In this document: in pieces, positions 1-7,443 of the stretch | Layout: each line of letters begins with the position of its first letter | How positions within the stretch are numbered: the stretch's first letter is position 1 | Assembly: GCA_958448395.1 (NCBI GenBank) | Contig: CAUDDP010000013.1 | Coordinates: forward strand, 1-36,414 | Direction of reading: 5' to 3' | DNA from: an uncultured Oscillospiraceae bacterium | GTDB taxonomy: Bacteria; Bacillota; Clostridia; Oscillospirales; Ruminococcaceae | DNA length: 36,414 bases | The notes under the pieces: generated by a model | Told to the model about the DNA's origin: nothing | The model's database searches: none | Seen by the model: the letters and a program-made list of their open reading frames with translations, nothing else | Program-made: the position numbers and the translations under genes

Positions 1-1
1 G

Positions 2-76
2 CCGGCACAGTTTGTGATTGGCAGCGGTAGAATGCATTCTCCTCGAACTTACAGTTTACAGATAAAAAAACGGTGA
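2..76 (+). CDS. Possible 3' end of an upstream gene (partial)
   Basis: One plus-strand frame is open from the window edge to a TGA at 74-76 (24 codons), ending in a basic tail (YSLQIKKR). It could be the C-terminus of a gene lying mostly outside the window. The stretch is too short to assign a family, and an open run of 24 codons can occur by chance. Confidence 0.2.
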   Translation, partial: PAQFVIGSGRMHSPRTYSLQIKKR

Positions 77-118
77 TTTTGAAACAAAATCAGCAGCTTT
101 AACCGGATCGCAATGAAG

Positions 119-147
119 AATGCCCCTGCGGAGAAAGCAGGGGCATT
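119..147 (-). terminator. Probable terminator of purB
   Basis: Perfect 11-bp stem (119-129 with 137-147, core TGCCCCTGC/GCAGGGGCA) with a 7-nt loop. It lies just past the purB stop when read on the minus strand and is followed there by TTCTTC. The T-tract is short, so termination may be incomplete. Confidence 0.6.
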
Positions 148-170
148 GACTGCGGAGACTTTATTTGCAA

Positions 171-1607
171 TTAGTTTTTCATTTCATAGCGTTCGCCAAT
201 CAGGGAAGCATTGGCAGCCAAAACCGGACGAATGCAGGTTTCTACAAATTCTTCCGTCTGCTGCTCACTTCTGCCGGTGAAGTTTTCCGGCTGTAAAATG
301 GCATCCAGCTCTTCCTTTGTAATCATGAACATTGGATCTGCCAGAATCATATCACAAAGGTCATTTTCCAGACCATCTTCCTTGACATGCTTGCCGGCAA
401 TCATGGAATATTCCCGAATCTTTTCATGCAGTGCCTGTCGGTCGCCACCCTTCTTGACCGCATCCATCATGATATTTTCGGTTGCCATGAATGGCAGTTC
501 CCGCATAATCCGCTGCCGAATCATCTTCGGATAAACCACCAGACCGTCTGTGACATTCAGCATGATATTCAGAATGGCATCCACAGCAAGGCAGGCTTCC
601 GGAACAGAAACACGCTTATTTGCAGAGTCATCCAGTGTCCGTTCAAACCACTGTGTACCAGCGGTGAATGCTGGATTGAGGCTGTCAATCATGACATATC
701 TTGACAAGGAAGTGATTCGTTCGCATCGCATTGGATTCCGCTTATATGCCATGGCAGAGGAGCCAATCTGCGTCTTTTCAAACGGTTCTTCCATTTCTTT
801 AAAGCTTTGCAGCAGACGCATATCATTGGAAAACTTGGAGCAGGACTGTGCGATACCGCTCAGAGTTGCCAGTATCTGTGCATCAATTTTTCTGGAATAA
901 GTTTGACCGGAAACCGGTACCACGCCAGAGAAGCCCATTTCTTCTGCAATCATCTGTTCCAGTTTCTTTACTTTTTCGGCATTGCCTTCAAATAATTCCA
1001 TAAAGGAGGCCTGTGTACCAGTCGTTCCCTTGGAGCCGAGCAGCTTCAGGTTGGAAATCCGGAAATCCAGTTCGTTTAAGTCCATGAGCAGTTCATTCAT
1101 CCAGAGGGTTGCACGCTTGCCGACAGTGGTCAGCTGTGCAGGCTGCAAATGGGTGTAGGCAAGTGCTGGCATTCCCTTGTACTGCATTGCGAATTTTGAA
1201 AGATTTGCCAGTACATTGATCAGCTTGCGGCGAATAACTTGCAATGCTTCCCGCATAACAATGATATCGGTATTATCGCCGACATAACAGGAAGTTGCAC
1301 CCAAGTGAATAATGCCCTTTGCGTGTGGACAAACCTGACCATAAGCGTAGACATGGGACATAACATCGTGCCGCACAACCCGTTCCCGTGCTTCTGCCAC
1401 ATCATAATCAATATTATAGACGTTGTCTTCCAGTTCTTTTACCTGAGATGGGGTAATCGGCAGACCGAGTTCCATTTCTGCCCGAGCCAGAGCCACCCAA
1501 AGCTTTCTCCAAGTGGTAAACTTCTTGTCAGCTGAGAAAATGTGCTGCATTTCTTCGCTGGCATACCGTGTACAAAACGGACTTTCATAGCTTGTTGTAT
1601 TTCGCAT
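171..1607 (-). CDS. purB: Adenylosuccinate lyase
   Basis: PurB performs two eliminations of fumarate in purine synthesis: SAICAR to AICAR, and adenylosuccinate to AMP. The 478-aa protein is the usual length. It has the HLGATS region near residue 100 and the fumarase/aspartase superfamily signature GSSAMAYKRNP near residues 280-290, with Ala where many family members have Pro. The frame is open a further 47 codons upstream, but the start at 1607 is chosen because AGAGG lies 8-9 nt before that ATG and the upstream extension runs across a good promoter (1669-1697). It is monocistronic and divergent from the lysozyme gene. The partner enzyme PurA is about 3 kb away on the other strand. Family assignment is secure. 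Confidence 0.96.
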   Translation of the reverse strand: MRNTTSYESPFCTRYASEEMQHIFSADKKFTTWRKLWVALARAEMELGLPITPSQVKELEDNVYNIDYDVAEARERVVRHDVMSHVYAYGQVCPHAKGIIHLGATSCYVGDNTDIIVMREALQVIRRKLINVLANLSKFAMQYKGMPALAYTHLQPAQLTTVGKRATLWMNELLMDLNELDFRISNLKLLGSKGTTGTQASFMELFEGNAEKVKKLEQMIAEEMGFSGVVPVSGQTYSRKIDAQILATLSGIAQSCSKFSNDMRLLQSFKEMEEPFEKTQIGSSAMAYKRNPMRCERITSLSRYVMIDSLNPAFTAGTQWFERTLDDSANKRVSVPEACLAVDAILNIMLNVTDGLVVYPKMIRQRIMRELPFMATENIMMDAVKKGGDRQALHEKIREYSMIAGKHVKEDGLENDLCDMILADPMFMITKEELDAILQPENFTGRSEQQTEEFVETCIRPVLAANASLIGERYEMKN

Positions 1608-1668
1608 GATTTCATTCCTCTCTTTTTTCATCACGAGACAGATGCGGCTGCATCCATCATATAGGTTT

Positions 1669-1697
1669 ATTATAGCGAAAATTTTTGTACACGTCAA
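1669..1697 (-). promoter_or_regulatory. Sigma-A type promoter of purB
   Basis: On the minus strand, TTGACG (1697-1692), a 17-nt spacer and TATAAT (1674-1669), about 60 nt before the purB start codon. The near-consensus match supports the shorter purB start. The rest of the 1608-2048 gap holds a diverged intergenic repeat and the lysozyme promoter; no PurR box was recognised. Confidence 0.8.
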
Positions 1698-1760
1698 CCT
1701 TTTCGTCAGATTTTTCATGAAAAGCCGCTTTGTAAACACAGAAATCAATTTTCAAATAAT

Positions 1761-1802
1761 GGGGTGGATTCCCCCGCTCAACGGCGACTGTGGTCAAGCT
1801 GA
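1761..1802. repeat. Intergenic repeat, copy A
   Basis: Contains a GGGG-N6-CCCC mini-hairpin followed by GGCGACTGTGGTCAAGCTGA (1783-1802). That core matches copy B (near 4329) and copy C (near 7129) at roughly 18 of 20 positions. All three copies lie between genes. Confidence 0.6.
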
Positions 1803-1955
1803 AATTTCATTCCATCACTTTTTCTGCTTTACAATTCGTTCGTTTTTGTATCATAAGCGTTTCGTTCTTTTGTTCGTTTTCTTTATGATAGCAGCAATCT
1901 GCTGGAATGGAAAGAAAATTGCCACTAAATTTTCATAGAAAAATACAAAAACCGG

Positions 1956-1984
1956 TTGACTATTTTGTCATTTTCGGCTATCAT
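1956..1984 (+). promoter_or_regulatory. Promoter of the GH25 lysozyme gene
   Basis: TTGACT (1956-1961), 17-nt spacer, TATCAT (1979-1984), predicting a transcript start near 1991. A start there leaves almost no room for a ribosome site before the in-frame TTG at 2008, which argues for a downstream start codon. Confidence 0.7.
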
Positions 1985-2048
1985 ATAAGAGGAGAACGGA
2001 ATCTTGGTTGATATATCGGGGTTCTATTTCGGACAGGAGGATGCAGAA

Positions 2049-2099
2049 ATGCAGAAAAAAAGAAATCAGACGGCAGGCATTGCCGCAGAGCAGGAGTGA
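2049..2099 (+). CDS. Possible leader peptide or frameshifted N-terminus of the lysozyme gene
   Basis: The best ribosome site in this leader, AGGAGG (2035-2040), is 8 nt before an ATG at 2049 that is not in the lysozyme frame. That ATG opens a 16-codon ORF (MQKKRNQTAGIAAEQE) ending at TGA 2097-2099, five nt before a GTG in the lysozyme frame. The last codons of the mini-ORF contain AGGAG, a well-spaced ribosome site for that GTG. It is either a translationally coupled leader ORF or the original N-terminus separated from the main frame by an indel. Confidence 0.35.
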   Translation: MQKKRNQTAGIAAEQE

Positions 2100-2103
2100 G
2101 GGC

Positions 2104-2892
2104 GTGCAGCAGAGAGCGAAAAAAAGACGATATGGAAAGTATATTTTCCGCTGGTGCATCACCTTGCTGATCATTGGCTTACTGATATTCGGCAGTGTTT
2201 GCGGATTGCGTCTTCGGCATTTTTACAAGGCGATTAACGAGGAGATTCCAGCAGAAAAACCAGACTTGTCCAAGTTTCCAGTGCAGGGAATTGACCTTTC
2301 CCGCTATCAAGGGGACATTGATTGGGAAATTCTTTCCCAAGAAGACCATGTACAGTTTGCGTTTATCAAAGCGACAGAAGGCAGCACCTATCAGGATGAT
2401 TTGTTCACACAGAACTGGGAGGAAGCCGAAAAAGCCGGCGTATTTGTTGGAGCATATCACTTTTTCCGGTTTGAGTCAGATGGCAAAGAGCAGGCAGAAA
2501 ACTTTATTGCCACAGTACCGAAGCTGGAAAATACGCTGCCGCCAGTGGTTGATATAGAAATCTATGACACAGAGATTGTTCCTGATCCAGCCAATGCACG
2601 AGCGGAAATCAACGAAATGCTGACATTACTGGAAGAATATTATGGCGTGAAGCCGATTTTGTATACGAATCCAAGTACGTACATGGATTATTTGATGGGA
2701 CATCGCTGGGGGTATAAAATCTGGATGAGCAATCCTTATTGTGAACCCATTATAGACTGGACGTTCTGGCAGTACAGCTTTGAGGGCGAATTGCAGGGCT
2801 TTGCACAGGATAACATTCCTGTGGATTTGAATGTATATCACGGCAGCCGAAAGCAGTTTTTAAGGGAATTTTCATTGCAGGAATCCAATTAA
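2104..2892 (+). CDS. Membrane-anchored GH25 lysozyme-like muramidase
   Basis: Glycoside hydrolase family 25 enzymes cleave the MurNAc-GlcNAc bond of peptidoglycan. After a basic N-terminus comes one membrane segment (CITLLIIGLLIFGSVCGL), then a GH25 domain with GIDLSRYQG at its start, FAFIKATEGSTY, GAYHFFRF and the acidic VDIEIYD strand expected to carry catalytic residues. It is probably membrane-tethered with the enzyme outside. The start is uncertain. GTG 2104 is used because AGGAG precedes it by 7 nt. The frame is also open from ATG 2041 (AGGAGG directly abutting it, zero spacing) and TTG 2008 (almost at the predicted transcript start). A short out-of-frame ORF ends just before GTG 2104. 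Confidence 0.9.
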   Translation: MQQRAKKRRYGKYIFRWCITLLIIGLLIFGSVCGLRLRHFYKAINEEIPAEKPDLSKFPVQGIDLSRYQGDIDWEILSQEDHVQFAFIKATEGSTYQDDLFTQNWEEAEKAGVFVGAYHFFRFESDGKEQAENFIATVPKLENTLPPVVDIEIYDTEIVPDPANARAEINEMLTLLEEYYGVKPILYTNPSTYMDYLMGHRWGYKIWMSNPYCEPIIDWTFWQYSFEGELQGFAQDNIPVDLNVYHGSRKQFLREFSLQESN

Positions 2893-2972
2893 CACAATTG
2901 CAACAATTGTAACAAGGCAAATAACCGTTTCTATTGGAAGCGGAAAAATATCCATTAGGAGGAACTTTTAAT

Positions 2973-3914
2973 ATGAAGTATTATATTGGAATTGATTTAG
3001 GCGGTACAAATATTGTAGCTGGGGTTGTTAATGAATCGTATGAAATTCTGGCAAAGGCAAGTGTAAAAACCAATCTGCCACGTCCGGAGCAGGAGATTGC
3101 AGCGGATATGGCAAAGGTTGCAAAAGCGGCAGTAGAGCAGGCAGGTTTGACCATGGAGCAAATCGAATGGGTTGGCATTGGCACACCGGGCATTGCAAAC
3201 AGCGAAACCGGCATCATTGAATATTCCAATAACCTTGGCTTTGTCAACACCCCAATGGTAAAATATATGGAAGAGGCACTCGGTAGACCAGCATTTATTG
3301 AGAATGATGCGAATGCAGCAGCTTACGGCGAATATGTAGCTGGTGCAGCAAAGGGTGCAAAGAATGCCGTCTGCATTACACTGGGCACTGGTGTTGGCGG
3401 CGGTATTGTCATTGATGGAAAGATTTACAGCGGCTCCAACTTCGGCGGTGCAGAGATTGGACATACTGTGATCTCGGTAGATGGCCCGCAGTGTACTTGC
3501 GGCAGAAAGGGCTGCTTTGAGGTATATTCTTCTGCTACAGGCTTGATTCGGATGACAAAGGAAGCGATTGCAGAACATCCAGACAGCATGATGGCAGAAG
3601 AAGAGCATATTAGCGGCAGAACCGCATTTGATTATATGCGGAAGGGCGATGCAGCTGCAAAGGAAGTGGTAGACAAGTACATCAAGTATCTGGCAGCTGG
3701 TATCACCAACACGCTGAATATTTTCCAGCCGGATGTGCTGTGCATTGGCGGTGGTGTCTGCAATGAGGGCGATCCGCTGCTGCTGCCGATGAAGGAAATT
3801 GTGGCACGGGAAAACTATACCAGAAACTCGAAGAAAAATGCAGAAATCGTAATTGCAAAGCTGGGCAATGATGCTGGTATTATCGGTGCAGCCTTCCTTG
3901 GGAATGCACAGTAA
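2973..3914 (+). CDS. glcK: ROK-family glucokinase
   Basis: Phosphorylates glucose to glucose-6-phosphate with ATP, feeding glycolysis in the cytoplasm. The 313-aa protein begins MKYYIGIDLGGTN (ATP-binding phosphate loop). It has the ENDANAAAYGE substrate-binding/catalytic Asp region, GTGVGGG, EIGHT, and the ROK zinc motif CTCGRKGCFE. There is no N-terminal helix-turn-helix, so it is a kinase rather than a ROK repressor. The start is set by AGGAGG (2957-2962), 10 nt before ATG 2973. It lies 80 nt after the lysozyme gene with no terminator between, so cotranscription is possible. A strong hairpin terminator follows. Other hexoses cannot be excluded as substrates. Confidence 0.93.
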   Translation: MKYYIGIDLGGTNIVAGVVNESYEILAKASVKTNLPRPEQEIAADMAKVAKAAVEQAGLTMEQIEWVGIGTPGIANSETGIIEYSNNLGFVNTPMVKYMEEALGRPAFIENDANAAAYGEYVAGAAKGAKNAVCITLGTGVGGGIVIDGKIYSGSNFGGAEIGHTVISVDGPQCTCGRKGCFEVYSSATGLIRMTKEAIAEHPDSMMAEEEHISGRTAFDYMRKGDAAAKEVVDKYIKYLAAGITNTLNIFQPDVLCIGGGVCNEGDPLLLPMKEIVARENYTRNSKKNAEIVIAKLGNDAGIIGAAFLGNAQ

Positions 3915-3941
3915 GACTTTGTTGGCAAAATAAATGGATAG

Positions 3942-3990
3942 AAAAACCGGAAAGCAATAAGAAAATACATTGCTTTCCGGTTTTTGTTTT
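3942..3990. terminator. Bidirectional terminator between glucokinase and XRE regulator
   Basis: Perfect 17-bp inverted repeat (3942-3958 with 3969-3985) with A-tract before and T-tract after, so it can end transcription from both sides. It sits between two convergent genes. Confidence 0.9.
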
Positions 3991-4220
3991 TATTTTGGTA
4001 TGGGAGGATAGGGACGGCGTTCTGCGGTCAAACCAAGCAGATAGTCCACACTTGTATGGTGCAGCGTTGCCAATGCGATCAGGATTTGGGGTGGTATGGT
4101 ACGTTGACCAGATTCATAGTAAGCGTATGTACGCTGGGAAACATGCAGGACGGTGGCAACTTGTGCCTGTGTCCAGTCGGCATCTTCCCTTAAATTCCGG
4201 ATACGGGGAAATTCGCTCAT
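3990..4220 (-). CDS. Small XRE-family helix-turn-helix regulator
   Basis: A 76-aa protein that is almost entirely one Cro/C1-type HTH domain: RIRNLREDADWTQAQVA, then VSQRTYAYYESGQRTIP, then a helix ending SVDYLLGLT. It is a stand-alone DNA-binding protein with no sensor domain. Start ATG 4220 is preferred because AGGTG lies 6 nt before it; in-frame starts at 4226 and 4229 are possible. It converges on the glucokinase gene and diverges from purA. An imperfect palindrome inside the promoter at 4264-4292 is a candidate binding site. Target genes are unknown. Confidence 0.85.
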   Translation of the reverse strand: MSEFPRIRNLREDADWTQAQVATVLHVSQRTYAYYESGQRTIPPQILIALATLHHTSVDYLLGLTAERRPYPPIPK

Positions 4221-4263
4221 CTTCATCACCTAATGCTGATGATAGCATGTTTTTTATTTTCTA

Positions 4264-4292
4264 TTGACAAATTGAATAAATTGTTCTAAAAT
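4264..4292 (+). promoter_or_regulatory. Distal promoter upstream of purA
   Basis: Consensus TTGACA (4264-4269), 17-nt spacer, TAAAAT (4287-4292). The spacer region contains an imperfect palindrome (ACAAATTGAATAAATTGT) that could be an operator for the adjacent XRE protein. A transcript from here would carry a leader of about 210 nt, including repeat copy B, before purA. Confidence 0.6.
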
Positions 4293-4320
4293 AAAGATGA
4301 GTTTGATAGACAGGTCTTGT

Positions 4321-4360
4321 TCGTCGAACGGCGACTGCGGTCGAGCCAGCTCAGCTTGGA
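4321..4360. repeat. Intergenic repeat, copy B
   Basis: ACGGCGACTGCGGTCGAGC followed by CAGCTCAGCTTGG. The first half matches copy A and the second half matches copy C (TCAGCTTGG). It lies between the two candidate purA promoters. Confidence 0.55.
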
Positions 4361-4419
4361 AGAACAGAAATTAATGCTATAATTAAAAACGGTTTTTCAT
4401 TTTAATTTGTCATATGGTA

Positions 4420-4448
4420 TTGCAATTTCCAGAAATAGCTGTTATAAT
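4420..4448 (+). promoter_or_regulatory. Proximal promoter of purA
   Basis: TTGCAA (4420-4425), 17-nt spacer and a perfect TATAAT (4443-4448), giving a leader of about 57 nt before the purA ATG. No purine riboswitch fold was recognised in that leader. Confidence 0.75.
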
Positions 4449-4511
4449 AAGAAAATGTGATACGGCTTTTCGGCTGTATGAAAATCTAAAGAAACGGAAA
4501 GAGGAAACAAT

Positions 4512-5786
4512 ATGCCTGCAAATATCATTGTCGGTTCTCAGTGGGGAGACGAAGGAAAAGGGAAAATTATTGACATTATGGCATCTCGTGCGGAGGTTGT
4601 CGTGCGTGCAACTGGCGGAAATAATGCCGGTCATACCGTTGTCAACAACGGCGAGGTTTATAAGCTGCACCTGATTCCGTCCGGTATTCTGTATCCGGAT
4701 ACACTTTGCCTGATTGGTGCCGGTGTGGTATTGGATCCGAAGGACTTTATTTCCGAATTGGATGAACTGGAAAGCCGTGGAATTTCCACCGCCAACCTGA
4801 AAATTGATCCCCGTGCACATGTCGTAATGCCGTGGCACATTGCATTGGACGGACTCTCGGAACAGTTCCGTGGTAATTCGGATATCGGTACCACAAAGCG
4901 TGGAATTGGTCCGACTTATATGGATAAGTATGAACGCTGTGGTCTGCGGATGTATGACTTGGTACACCCAGAGGTGTTTGCCCAGAAGGCAAGAACGACA
5001 GGAGAACTGAAAAATAAGATTATCACTGCGGTTTATGGCGGAGAAGCCTTTGATTTGGATGCTGTCATTGCGGAATATATCGAATACGGGAAACGGCTCG
5101 CTCCATATATTGCGGATGTTTCCGTTCTGACCTATGAGGCTGACAAAGCAGGCAAAACCATTATGTTTGAAGGGGCACAGGCAACGCTGCTTGATATTGA
5201 TTTCGGCACGTATCCATATGTTACATCGTCTCATCCGATTTCTGCTGGTGCTTGCATCGGCAGTGGCGTTGGACCGAAGATGATTACCAATATCATTGGT
5301 GTGGCAAAGGCATACACCACCAGAGTCGGAAAGGGACCGTTCCCGACCGAACTGGAGGATGAAATCGGCGACCTGATTCGGAACAAGGGCGGCGAATTTG
5401 GTACTACCACCGGCAGACCGAGAAGAACCGGCTGGTTTGATGCGGTCATTGTACGGCATTCTGTTCGTACAAATGGTCTGGATGGCTTGGCAATCAATAA
5501 ACTGGATACCCTGAGCGGTCTGAAAACCTTGAAAATGTGTGTCGGCTATGAGAAGCCAGACGGTACAATTCTGAGGGATTTCCCACCGGCACTGGAGGAA
5601 CTGGCAGATTGCAAACCGGTTTATGAGGAGTTTGAGGGCTTTTCAGAAGATATCAGCGGCTGCAAGACATTTGACGAGCTGCCGGAAGCATGCAAGAAGT
5701 ATATTGCAAGATTGGAAGAAGTTTGCGGCTGTAAGGTGGTTATGGTTGGCAATGGTCCGGATCGTTCACAGATTCTGGAACGATAA
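4512..5786 (+). CDS. purA: Adenylosuccinate synthetase
   Basis: Joins IMP and aspartate using GTP to make adenylosuccinate, the first step of AMP synthesis from IMP. At 424 aa it is full length. It shows the GTP-binding GDEGKGK loop at residues 12-18 with catalytic Asp13, GGNNAGHTVV with the catalytic His near residue 41, and the GTTTGRPRRTGW segment of the IMP/GTP site. The start is fixed by AGAGG upstream and by the canonical N-terminus MPANIIVGSQWGDEGKGK. It forms a single-gene unit with its own promoters and terminator. Its pathway partner purB is encoded nearby but in the opposite direction. Confidence 0.97.
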   Translation: MPANIIVGSQWGDEGKGKIIDIMASRAEVVVRATGGNNAGHTVVNNGEVYKLHLIPSGILYPDTLCLIGAGVVLDPKDFISELDELESRGISTANLKIDPRAHVVMPWHIALDGLSEQFRGNSDIGTTKRGIGPTYMDKYERCGLRMYDLVHPEVFAQKARTTGELKNKIITAVYGGEAFDLDAVIAEYIEYGKRLAPYIADVSVLTYEADKAGKTIMFEGAQATLLDIDFGTYPYVTSSHPISAGACIGSGVGPKMITNIIGVAKAYTTRVGKGPFPTELEDEIGDLIRNKGGEFGTTTGRPRRTGWFDAVIVRHSVRTNGLDGLAINKLDTLSGLKTLKMCVGYEKPDGTILRDFPPALEELADCKPVYEEFEGFSEDISGCKTFDELPEACKKYIARLEEVCGCKVVMVGNGPDRSQILER

Positions 5787-5814
5787 CACAGTACAATTGC
5801 AAAAAATGACAAGG

Positions 5815-5843
5815 AAAAAGCACCTCTTTGCAGGTGCTTTTTT
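5815..5843 (+). terminator. Terminator of purA
   Basis: Stem AAAAAGCACCT (5815-5825) with AGGTGCTTTTT (5832-5842), 6-nt loop, ending in a run of T. Canonical intrinsic terminator 29 nt past the purA stop. The next gene starts only 31 nt later, so read-through may feed rmuC. Confidence 0.9.
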
Positions 5844-5873
5844 GGTGAAAATAGTTGGGAAGGAGCGATACCA

Positions 5874-7109
5874 TTGGAAATTGTAATCATCATATTATTG
5901 TTGGTGGTAATTAGTTTGTTGGTGATATTGTGTCTGCGAAAATCGAAGACAGTAGGGAATCCGAGCAGTGATACTGCCCAGCTGCAAAAACTGCGGAAAG
6001 AACTGATTGCGGAAGTGCAGCAAAACATCCAGCTGCTTGGGCAAATGCTGGCAGATAACCAGAAGCAGGCGGGCGTGCATCAGACAGAAAAAATGAAATC
6101 CATGGAACAAACTGTGGCAACGCAGTTGCAGCAGCTGGAGCAGCGGCTGCGTACCATTGAGTTGACCAGCGGGCAGGGGATGGAACAGATACGGCATACG
6201 GTGCAGAGCAGCCTGAATCGGATGCAGCAGGTACAATCGGATAATTTGGCAGAGATACAAGGGATGGTGGAACAAAAATTGACACAGACGCTGGAACAAA
6301 AGGTACAGAATGCCTTTCAGTTAGTCAGCGAACGGCTGGAAGCCGTGTATCGGGGGCTTGGTGAAATGCAAACGCTGGCTGCCGGTGTTGGGGATTTGAA
6401 AAAAGTGCTGTCTAATGTGAAGACAAGGGGGATTTTAGGGGAAGTGCAGCTTGGTGCGATTTTAAAAGAGGTAATGGCACCGGAACAGTATGCCTATGAT
6501 GTCACAGTGAATCCCTATCAGAGAGAGCATGTAGAGTATGCAATCCGGTTGCCGGGCAATGATAAGGATGCCCCTGTGTGGTTGCCCATTGATGCAAAAT
6601 TTCCGGGGGATACCTATGCCGCCTTGCAAGAAATCATTGACAGCGGTGACCAGCTGCGGATAAAAGGGGCTTATCGCAATTTGGAAAAGGTAATACAGAA
6701 GTGTGCAAAAGACATCCATGATAAATATATCTGTCCACCGTATACGACCAATTTTGCGATTTTGTTTTTACCGTTCGAGGGACTGTATGCGGAGGTGGTG
6801 AACCTTGGTATGGTAGAACGGTTGCAGCAGGAATATCAGGTGAACATTGCCGGGCCATCTACCATGGCAGCGATGCTGAATGCACTGCAAATGGGATTTC
6901 AAACACTTGCCATTCAGAAACGCAGTACAGAAGTATGGCAGGTATTGCAGCAGGTACAGACAGAGTTTGACCGCTTTGCAGAGGTACTGCAAAAGACACA
7001 AAGAGCGTTACAGAGTGCAGATACACAATTGGAACAGTTGGTAGGGGTTAGAACCAGAGCCATTCAGCGTCGGTTAGATGCTGTGCAGCGACAGAATTTG
7101 CAGGATTGA
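5874..7109 (+). CDS. rmuC: DNA recombination protein RmuC homologue
   Basis: RmuC proteins limit inversions at short inverted repeats and have a predicted endonuclease-like core; the biochemical role is not settled. The 411-aa protein has an N-terminal membrane segment (IVIIILLLVVISLLVILCL). A long Gln-rich coiled coil (about residues 35-160) follows. The conserved RmuC core includes KTRGILGEVQLGAILKEV near residue 185, LPIDAKFPGDTY near 240 and ILFLPFEGLYAEV near 305. The start is TTG 5874, with AAGGAG about 9 nt upstream; there is no better ATG. It follows the purA terminator closely. Right after its stop begins a hairpin-rich gene-free stretch. Confidence 0.9.
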   Translation: MEIVIIILLLVVISLLVILCLRKSKTVGNPSSDTAQLQKLRKELIAEVQQNIQLLGQMLADNQKQAGVHQTEKMKSMEQTVATQLQQLEQRLRTIELTSGQGMEQIRHTVQSSLNRMQQVQSDNLAEIQGMVEQKLTQTLEQKVQNAFQLVSERLEAVYRGLGEMQTLAAGVGDLKKVLSNVKTRGILGEVQLGAILKEVMAPEQYAYDVTVNPYQREHVEYAIRLPGNDKDAPVWLPIDAKFPGDTYAALQEIIDSGDQLRIKGAYRNLEKVIQKCAKDIHDKYICPPYTTNFAILFLPFEGLYAEVVNLGMVERLQQEYQVNIAGPSTMAAMLNALQMGFQTLAIQKRSTEVWQVLQQVQTEFDRFAEVLQKTQRALQSADTQLEQLVGVRTRAIQRRLDAVQRQNLQD

Positions 7110-7360
7110 GGGCGGCGAGTCGCCGCAGGCAACTATGGTCAAGCTGATTCAGCTTGGCGGAGGGGTGCAGGGGACAAGCTGTCCCCTGCAAAGCAAACGA
7201 ATTGGACAAGAAACTAGAACGAGGAACAAGCTACCGCTGTCCGCCCTCTAAAATAACAAAACGATACCAGAACACAGAAATTCAGAGAAATAACGCTGCA
7301 AGCTTGCACAAAGAAACAGGACGGACAGCGGACACAGGCAGACAGCGAAGCGAATCTGCC
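7108..7360. repeat. Hairpin-rich gene-free element (includes intergenic repeat copy C)
   Basis: The 334-nt gap between rmuC and the ThrE-type gene is packed with palindromes: 7112-7126 (GCGGCGA/TCGCCGC), 7140-7156 (CAAGCTGA/TCAGCTTG), 7166-7190 (11-bp stem, 3-nt loop), 7297-7308 (TGCAAGCTTGCA) and 7337-7360 (GGCAGA/TCTGCC). Two longer-range inverted repeats enclose them: GAGGGCGG 7108-7115 with CCGCCCTC 7241-7248, and CCGCTGTCCG 7234-7243 with CGGACAGCGG 7322-7331. The segment 7129-7156 matches copies A and B of the dispersed repeat. An 82-codon frame here lacks family features. The element may be REP/MITE-like or a structured RNA. Confidence 0.5.
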
Positions 7361-7443
7361 GGCGGAGATGAGACCGGTATCCGTGAGGAAAAATACTCAT
7401 GAGAACAAGACAGCAAGCTTTCTCAAAAAAAGACAGATTCCCA

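Noticed and set aside
4410..5459. A 349-codon frame on the minus strand opposite purA
   Set aside because: It is antisense to a full-length, clearly conserved PurA and its translation (rich in Asn, Cys, Ile, Arg) shows no family motif.
7154..7402. An 82-codon plus-strand ORF in the hairpin-rich gap
   Set aside because: It has no ribosome site, spans the palindromes and has a composition dictated by them.
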